Made by a program: the position numbers and the translations under genes. A model generated the notes under the pieces. It did no database searches. It worked only from the letters and a program-made list of their open reading frames with translations, and had not been told where the DNA came from. 64,000 nt of DNA from Hypericum androsaemum. Taxonomy: Eukaryota; Streptophyta; Magnoliopsida; Malpighiales; Hypericaceae. The DNA lies in the NCBI GenBank assembly GCA_963995505.1, contig OZ023192.1, forward strand, positions 11,639,001 through 11,703,000, written 5' to 3'. Each line of letters begins with the position of its first letter. Position 1 is the stretch's first letter. Shown one piece after another: positions 57,388 to 64,000 of this stretch.

Positions 57388-59274
57388 TGTTAAAAATCTC
57401 ACATCGGTTAATACAGATAGTATGAGCTAATTTATAAGTGTTGAAAATTTACCAATTCATAGTCTTAAAAATTTAGGTTGGATACGGAGATTCTAACATA
57501 GTATTAGAGCAGGTTAATGATGTACGCAAAATTACGAACAATTAAACGCACAAGCAAATAGTATAGTGGTAAGTAAGGTTCTTAGAACTGAGTGTTGAAT
57601 ATTAAATCAAGACAAGTAATTATGTGAAGCGAAAAAATTAAAGTTTTATAATGATTGTGAAAGGTTGCAAGTAAATAAACGAGATCGAAAATACAAATAA
57701 AAGACGAGTTGTAAATCAATGGAGATAAACGAGCACGATACCCTTATGGACTACCCATCTATGTCGAGATTATGGTTTTTATGAAGTTCTAACTAGTACC
57801 CGGAGTGTTCTAATGCATCTCCATAACGCTTCCGCTCATTAGGATGACAAAACTAAGTGAGAGTAGTTCATGATTACTAATCAATGCTTCCGCTCATTAA
57901 TTAGACCAAGAACTAAACTAAACTCAATTATGATGTTAACTCCTAGCGGGTTATCCCTTAGTATCAAGATTCCTCATTAATACCTTAAGACATGTCAATT
58001 GACTCTTCCGTTAATTCTAATGCCTTCCGGTCCATTATTATCAACTAAATATCATAATCTAAGTGATCAAGTTAGATTAAGCATTAAGATCATCAATTGA
58101 CAACTACTGCGAAAGATAATCAAACCATAGCTAACTTAGACGAGTAATCACATAATTAGGGCATCACACTCACAAGAGAACTACTCGCTAAGCATGTTAA
58201 CAAAGCACAATAGATTAACGAAGAACATGATAGCAATTAACATAAAGGTAGAGATAGAGAAAGGTTAGTCGTGATGATCAAACTTTGCCAATCCTTTCCC
58301 CGTGCTAACTGGAATCGTGGCTTTATTAAGCTCCAAAGGCTGTGTCAAAGTTGTAGTAGTAATGTCTCCCCCCTTTCTAAACCTAAGAAACTAAGGGCTA
58401 TATATAGCCAAAAGTCTAACTAGAAATTAGAAAAACCTAGAGGAGGTTAAGCTAAATTGGAAGTCTTGCTGGCCAAGTAATAATATAAAATAATATAACT
58501 TAAGTCCTAAAGCCAAAATAGGAGGCTAAAAGTCGAATATAACTGAAACAAATCGAGTTCTCGTGTAAAAAAAAAGTCCAAAAAATCCGTCGTCGAGGGC
58601 CTGGCACCCGCCAATGGAGTTGGCACTCGCCAACATAGCTTTCTGTAACAGACTTGGTGCCCGCCAAGTATTTGGCGCTCGCCGAGTCCCTGATTAGCTT
58701 TGTCGCATCTTTGTATTTTATAGTTTTGACCCTCTTCTACTTCGAATTTAGCTTCGACTATAAAAGACAAAATGTAGATCTCTCTTCAAGCTTTCCAACA
58801 GTATCTCATTTGATATAATTGGATACTTGAGCAGAAAGTTATGACTCTTGCAATATAGTTTCTCGAAATCACCCCTTGAACGACCTTCATTGAGCTCCAA
58901 TTTCCTACAAAATATGACAACGGGTAGAAATCCATTCCCGAATATAAATATACTAAAATGATCATAAGACTTGACATGACATGATGAATATAACTCAAAA
59001 GATGACTAAACACACACGAAACATATGACAAAATATGAGCGTTTACACACTCATCAGTTAATTCAGTGTCCATTGTTGTGCTCGCACGACCTCCATTTCT
59101 TGCACATTGGCAAAGTCAAAGCCCGTGTAATCTTTGACCAGATGGGTCTCGTTTAAGGGGGCATGTTGAGAATCTCACATCGGTTAGTACAAGTGTGATG
59201 AACTAATTTATAAGTATTAAAAATTCACCAACCCATTATCTTAAAATTTTGGGCTGGATATGGAGATTCTAACA
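57388..59274 (+). mobile_element. TRIM element, interrupted by a solo LTR
   Basis: Two direct 111-bp LTRs: 57388-57498 and 59164-59274, both TGTT...AACA with CTCACATCGGTTA near the start and GGATAxGGAGATTCTAACA at the end. Just inside the left LTR, TAGTATTAGAGCAGG resembles a tRNA-Met primer site; AAGGGGGCA precedes the right LTR as purine tract. Without the nested solo LTR it is only about 343 bp and non-coding, the size of a TRIM. The flanks TTAGC and TCATC match at three of five bases, so the target duplication is eroded or absent. Confidence 0.85.
57513..59061. mobile_element. Solo LTR with 5-bp target duplication inside the TRIM
   Basis: Sequence 57518-59056 (1539 bp) begins TGATGTACGC and ends ACACACTCATCA, with terminal TGATG/CATCA inverted repeats. 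GTTAA flanks both ends (57513-57517 and 59057-59061). There is no coding region or internal domain, so it is what remains after recombination between two LTRs. Its size suggests a Ty3/gypsy parent. Orientation cannot be fixed from ends alone. It includes short GC-rich words (GGCACCCGCCAA, GGCGCTCGCC) near 58600-58690. Confidence 0.85.
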
Positions 59275-59636
59275 TCATCTCAGATCCGCAAAGGGCGTAG
59301 AGGAGTCGAATGTACATGGTGGGCCTGCAACCGGCAATCCAGAGGAGGGAGTTCTCTAAGGAGGAATTCCACGATGGTGCGAAGAAGGAAGCGACGTCGT
59401 GTTTGACCAGCTCAGCTCGTTTTCTCATGCACTCCTCCATGTGGGTCATCCTTTGTGTATGATCTCAGATAGTTTGGAGTTCGAATTCTCGGATATGGTT
59501 AGGGTCTCGAGGAGCTCCACTAGGTCTTGTTCTTGGGTGGCCATCCACTCTGTAAAGCAACAAGCTGAACGGGATTGGTCATCCTTGCTTGCCATTTATG
59601 TATGATATAAAAGTTCGTTTATCAGTCGTTCGGACT

Positions 59637-60001
59637 CAGGGGCGGAGTTATGTTGAATATTGTGAGGGCAATTGTCCCCATTTAATTTTTTTTGTTTGTT
59701 TGATAACTAGGGTATATTTTTTAATGTATATCCTTACTAAAATTAGAAATTGACTCCACTAAAAAATTAATCACCCTAAAATTGAAACAAGAATTGCCCA
59801 TTACCGACTTATCATATGCTAGTCGGGGCAAAAAAAATGTGTATTCCAAATGTCAAACAAGTTATTGAGTTCGAATAGAATTTGACCATATACAAAAGAG
59901 TTCTATTCCCAATAAATATTGTAATTACAATTTACATACGTTAAACTTTTTGAAAAAAATTATATTGCCCCCACTCCCCAAATTTTTAGACTCCGCCCCT
60001 A
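59637..60001. mobile_element. hAT-type MITE, second copy
   Basis: Begins CAGGGGCGGAGT and ends ACTCCGCCCCTA, and matches the MITE at 16215-16505 in reverse orientation (shared TTGATAACTAGGGTATATTTTT and CCGACTTATCATATG stretches). Flanks TTCGGACT and GTCCGACT agree at six of eight positions, an eroded target duplication. It sits about 40 bp upstream of the ATG of the DOG1-like pseudogene. Confidence 0.8.
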
Positions 60002-61141
60002 GTCCGACTGCCGTTTTTAAAAGATTGTACTAGTTGGGGCCTCTAGGATGAGACCGTTTGGTTGGTGTTTACTCAGTAATTTATATATGTAGAGGGAGAA
60101 GACAATTCTGCATGCATGCAGACACGAAAGGCCCGGCGGGTTGCATCTTCTTCTCCGACCAATCCATCGCCGTTCCGTTCAATTACACCCACCGCCACCG
60201 TTCCAGTGAACCCAATTTCAAGCACCGGCTAAACTTCTCCGGCAATTAATTAAACATACACTCAGAAAAAAAATCGACAACGACGACGAGGAGCGGTGGC
60301 CACCATTATCAGACAACAACGAGGAGCGATGACGACGAATATAAAGACTATGGCTCCTCTGACATCGAGTTCTGACCCCGTACCATCCTCGTCGTCATTC
60401 CTTGCAGGACCCATCTCCTCCGACGATAGCGCACCTCCTCCTCTTAGCCTTAAGCTTCAAAAGTGCCAGCCTTTTCCTCTCCCTAGCGGTGGCACAAATC
60501 TGGAAATCGATGTTTAGGACAGAGACCAGGACCACCAGTGACGAAGATGAGGGCGTTCAAGAAGGTTATGATTTCCTCGCCCTTAACGTAACGAAGATGA
60601 AGGCGGGCCCGGAGGAGGGAGACAATGAACGGGTTTCCTCAGATCCGTTTCCTCAACCTCTTTCGTCGTGGGAGCGAGGACCTTTTGTGGAGAAGTTAGG
60701 GTTTAGGGTTGAACCGTGGATCTAAGTTTTTTTATTTCGATCTAGGTTTAGGTTTGCCGAAAAAAGAAGTTAGGTCGCCTGAGAAGAAGGGTTATTTTTT
60801 ATTAGAAGGGCATAATGGTCATTTCCTTGATAAAAAAATAAAAAAATGAATGATGACATCAGCGAGGGGCCTTAGAGTACAATGAAAGCAAACTAGGGGG
60901 CCAAAATTTTGATTATGAAACAGGAGGGGCTGAAACAATAATTTCAGCAAACTCCAGGGGCTGAAGGCAATTTGCCCAAATTTTAATAAAGTTAATTGAA
61001 CTGATTTTATTATTTTTTCTTATATTTATATCAGGTTTCAACTGATTTTTTTTTCTATACTGTGGTCATAAATGATTTTATCGTGGCCTATTCATCTTCA
61101 CATATAATGATTAATCTAGAAAATTTATTAAAATTTCCCTC

Positions 61142-61203
61142 TGTAGTATTCTTTCCAAAGTATTTATATAAATGTAGTATTCTTTCCAAAGTATTTATAT
61201 AAA
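61142..61203. repeat. Perfect 31-bp tandem duplication
   Basis: The unit beginning TGTAGTATTCTTTCC is present twice without a mismatch (61142-61172 and 61173-61203). Such identity in drifting DNA suggests a recent event. Confidence 0.9.
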
Positions 61204-63242
61204 TGGCTTTGGTTTTTTGTGTGGAATATAAATGGCTATACTTGATGTATGTCTCTCAATGTGTTTTATTTGTGAATTAAAATTTGTGATAATATTAAGA
61301 TTTAGAAATCTTACTTAAATTTCCAATTTCGTGTGGCTATAATGCATTGCATATGTACTTTAAATTATACTTTTACCTTTTTTTATTATATCATATCTGA
61401 CATACTGATAACATCGTGTTTAAATATGCATTTAAATATTTTTGAATTAGGTGAGTTTACTAAAAAATTGATCTTATTAATTAATAAAAATTGGTAAAAT
61501 TAGTAAAAAAAATTGGATTTAATATTTAAAAACTTTACAAACATATAAATATTATCAAAGAATCACCCTAATATAGAATTCACACAATGTCTACTTATGT
61601 GAGAGCTTACAAAAAAAGAATTTGGTCTATTACGACAGCTATATGTAGACCACGTGGTGTTTTTGTTTTGGGAAAAGTTCAATTTTGGCACTTGTAGTTT
61701 TACAATTTTTGAGATGTGATGTTATAGTTTAAAAATGACATTTTGAATCTTATGGTTTGCACTATTGTGTCACTTTTAGGCTCGGATGGCTCCCTGAGCA
61801 AAATTTAACTCCCAACAAAAAACGGGGCCGCTTTATATTTGAGTTGACAGCCACGTTAGAAATTTTTATCTCGTTTGGCATTGTGAGATGTCTAGAGTTA
61901 ATATATCCATTTCAATCCCAATATTATTTATAATTTTCCAAAAATGCCCTTCTCTCCTTCTCTCTCCTCCCATCTCTTCTTCTCCTCTCGTCGCCGACCT
62001 CTCCTCTCCTCTCATCTCCTCCAGCTCTCTTCTCTCTCCCCCCAAATTGCAACCTTGCCTTTCGCATCGTCGCAAAGACCCAACCTCGCCCTTCACCTCT
62101 TCAATAACCCAAATCCACCACAACTTGCAAAATCTAACCTAAATGGCCTGAATCCGTGACCGTCGAGAACTTCAGCCTCCCGCTCCCTAACCGCCGACCC
62201 TAGTTTCCCCTCCCCCGACTAACGCCGCCGCTGTTCCCATATCTCTCTTTAACGTCGGATGTTTAAGGAGTTGTTGTTTCAATACAAACGGACAAGAGTA
62301 TCTCAAGCAATATCATAAATGATGTAACTATGTGGACGTTTTGTTGGACTGCTGTTTGATTGCATTCAAGAGAGGATTATTAGTTGATTTTATGCTTAGC
62401 AGTGTTTGATAGCCAACAGGCAACAATCTTGTTTTTTAGAAATAATTTTTTAGACTTGTCTAAAACCGAATCATAATTTTTTTATCCTTTCATATGTGCT
62501 TTGTCCTACTATATCCTACTTTATTATTTCGTCACTTTAGTTCCACGACGGCAAACTCTCAAGTTTGTCCAAATCTGGAGGAGCAGCGAAATTTGTCGGG
62601 TTTTTTTTTGTACAAGTCAATTGTCCACTGCCCGATAACATCCATAATAACAATTCAGTACCTGGAATACTTGAAATTTGGGGAAGAACACCGGGTAGGA
62701 TAATTTCTGAATTTTTTTTTTGGACAAGTAATGATCCGCTATCATCGCTCGTGAATTTCATTTGTTATTAATAGTAAGCAGAGGTCCATCATTGCTTCCA
62801 TTGAGATATCATGTACTATGTTTTCCCTAGGGCGACCATACTTGAAATTTAATTCGATTCGATTTGTTAAAAATTTGATTTTAATTTAAACCAGCTCATA
62901 CGAATTCGAATACCTATTCAAATTCGTCATTAGAAGAATCGAATTAAAATTCACATATCACACATTCGTACTTTGAAGAATCAAATCCAAAACCATATAT
63001 CACAAATTCGTCGAATAATTTGGCGAATCGAATCAAATCGAAAATTTGATTTGCCAAATAAAGTATAAAAAATATATATATAATATGACAAATTTATAAA
63101 TAGGGAAAAACAGGGAGGAAATTGAAATTTCCTTCCCCCCCTTCACGTGGCTTCCGTGCGCTAGGATCAAATTCATCAATACCACATTTGCTTTGTGAAG
63201 ACCCACTCTTTTATAAAAGCCAACAAGGGCTTGCTGCTCGGA

Positions 63243-63482
63243 TTTTTTTTTATAAGTAATTTATTAAAAGAGGGAAATATTTACAAAGGCCGAGACTCCA
63301 AAAAAATAAAAAGAAACAATCTCGGCCGAAGACCCAGAGAAAAACCAAAACCAAAAACTCCCGCCCACGCCACTAAAGAAGAGAGAACATACAGATCATG
63401 GGGCAAGAGAGACAAAGGTAAAGGAAGAGATCTTGGCCGGCCAGCTCAGCGACATAATTCGACCAAGAACACCCCTCTCTAA
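63243..63482 (-). mobile_element. Retroelement 3' tail (LINE-like), truncated
   Basis: On the minus strand the block ends in a poly(A) run (T run at 63243-63250) just after TTTTAATAAATTACTTATA, a polyadenylation-type region. The T-rich, CG-mixed sequence before it resembles in style the 3' end at 45355. No enzyme domain is left and no target duplication was found. Confidence 0.4.
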
Positions 63483-63488
63483 TGTTAG

Positions 63489-64000
63489 TTTTTTTAAAGA
63501 GTGGCGTAGAAATCTTTATTCATAATAATAGCAAGTTACATTATAAATTACGGAACATAGACATAGAATAAAAGCTAAGGACAATAGCGAGACTCGGGAA
63601 AAAGTAGACTGCAAAGAGATCCAAAATCACAAAACACGCATCTTGGTATGTCGTGCTTTAGTTTATGGATTTATCGAAGACTGGATTATGATAATTCAAG
63701 GAAATTTTGGAAGAACATTTGGTAAGTTCTGCTATTTTTCTCGTCCATTTAAAACTATATGAATAACCTCGTCTTCAAACTTGAAACTTGTTGACCTTTT
63801 TGGAGTGTGATCTACGAGATTATATGTTGGTAAACAAAAAGACTATTGGTGTGGATTACGTACAATTTATATTTTTCAAGATGTAATTTTATTTTTTCGT
63901 TCTATTTTTATGATGTAACTTTACTTCTTTAATTGATTTTTTGCAACTAGAGTTAATATATTAGAAGGAAGGTGATAAGTTTCTATTTCTTTACAATCCA
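63489..64000 (-). mobile_element. Possible second retroelement tail
   Basis: A T run at 63489-63495 followed on the plus strand by a CTTTATTCATAATAAT motif looks like the reverse complement of another poly(A) tail with its AATAAAG signal. The extent to the right is unknown and nothing codes. Confidence 0.3.

Larger units (their letters stand above)
56951..59595 (-). pseudogene. DOG1-like gene broken by nested elements
   Basis: The ATG at 59595 opens a DOG1 domain: FTEWMATQEQDLVELLETL, then after a one-base shift near 59450 HMEECMRKRAELVKHDVASFFAPSW and WIAGCRPTMYIRLLYALCGSE (to about 59280). A TRIM and a solo LTR then interrupt it (57388-59274). The rest follows from 57387 down: LKEFLRGDQ, DLTWRQVHQVDELQRRT, EEEKLGKKLATLQEDIAD. 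After another shift near 57168 comes [43 protein letters not shown], ending at 56951. An intact relative would have about 250 residues. Two small frameshifts plus the insertion make it a pseudogene, though almost the whole domain is still recognisable. It lies about 5 kb from the CIPK20-like gene. Confidence 0.88.
60002..64000. other. Repeat-rich intergenic DNA at the window end
   Basis: No gene is supported. Part 60250-60720 is CG-richer and open in places but without domains. The block 60780-60980 contains words of the MULE terminal repeat (GACATCAGCGAGGGGCC, GGCAATTTGCCC). A perfect tandem duplication lies at 61142-61203. About 61920-62040 is strongly pyrimidine-rich on the plus strand. 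From 62830 to 63060 AATTCGA-type words recur. Retroelement tails appear near 63243 and 63489. Confidence 0.5.

Overview
The window is nuclear DNA of a flowering plant, most probably a eudicot. The evidence is spliceosomal introns with GT/AG borders, plant gene families (two CBL-interacting protein kinases, DOG1-like proteins, APC13/BONSAI, a HCNGP/SAP30BP protein), telo-box plus site II promoters, and a dense load of plant transposons (Ty1/copia, Ty3/gypsy chromovirus, TRIM, hAT, MULE, LINE). I cannot name the species from the sequence.

Layout. 1-2.9 kb: AT-rich intergenic DNA with an old dispersed repeat. 2.9-5.8 kb (-): eight-exon HCNGP/SAP30BP-like nuclear protein gene. 7.9-9.9 kb (-): three-exon hAT-type transposase gene with an open frame but a changed catalytic motif. 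10.9-11.2 kb: degenerate TRIM. 12.5-13.2 kb (+): intronless DOG1-like gene with RY elements and a TATA box. 13.7-14.8 kb (-): three-exon APC13. 16.2 kb: hAT MITE with a perfect 8-bp target duplication. 17.2-31.4 kb: a Ty1/copia element (+) split inside its reverse transcriptase gene by a 9.4-kb Ty3/gypsy chromovirus; both have perfect 5-bp target duplications. 34.6-36.1 kb (+): intronless CIPK12/19-like kinase. 38.3-49.7 kb: an older copia element whose 625-bp LTRs bracket later arrivals, namely a second copia (-) at 39.5-44.6 kb, a poly(A) retro-insertion at 45.4 kb, and a minisatellite split by a Pack-MULE-like element carrying an F-box gene fragment. 50.4-51.8 kb (-): CIPK20-like kinase with one short intron. 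52.7 kb: LINE tail. 57.0-59.6 kb (-): DOG1-like pseudogene broken by a TRIM that itself holds a gypsy-type solo LTR. 59.6 kb: second hAT MITE. The rest is repeat-rich with no gene I can support.

Biology. The host genes are two Ca2+-signalling kinases (CBL partners), one intact and one dead DOG1-family gene (seed dormancy/ABA family), a cell-cycle APC/C subunit and a nuclear regulator. CIPK12/19, CIPK20 and DOG1-type genes are also neighbours in Arabidopsis, so the 12-60 kb block looks like a conserved micro-cluster stretched by transposons. The most unusual points are the short CIPK20-like intron bordered by AGGTAC at both ends, the open hAT gene whose second catalytic Asp position reads Lys, the tandem RY array upstream of the DOG1-like gene, the Pack-MULE with an F-box fragment, the palindrome cluster in a copia LTR, and a copia that is coding-dead although its LTRs are nearly identical.
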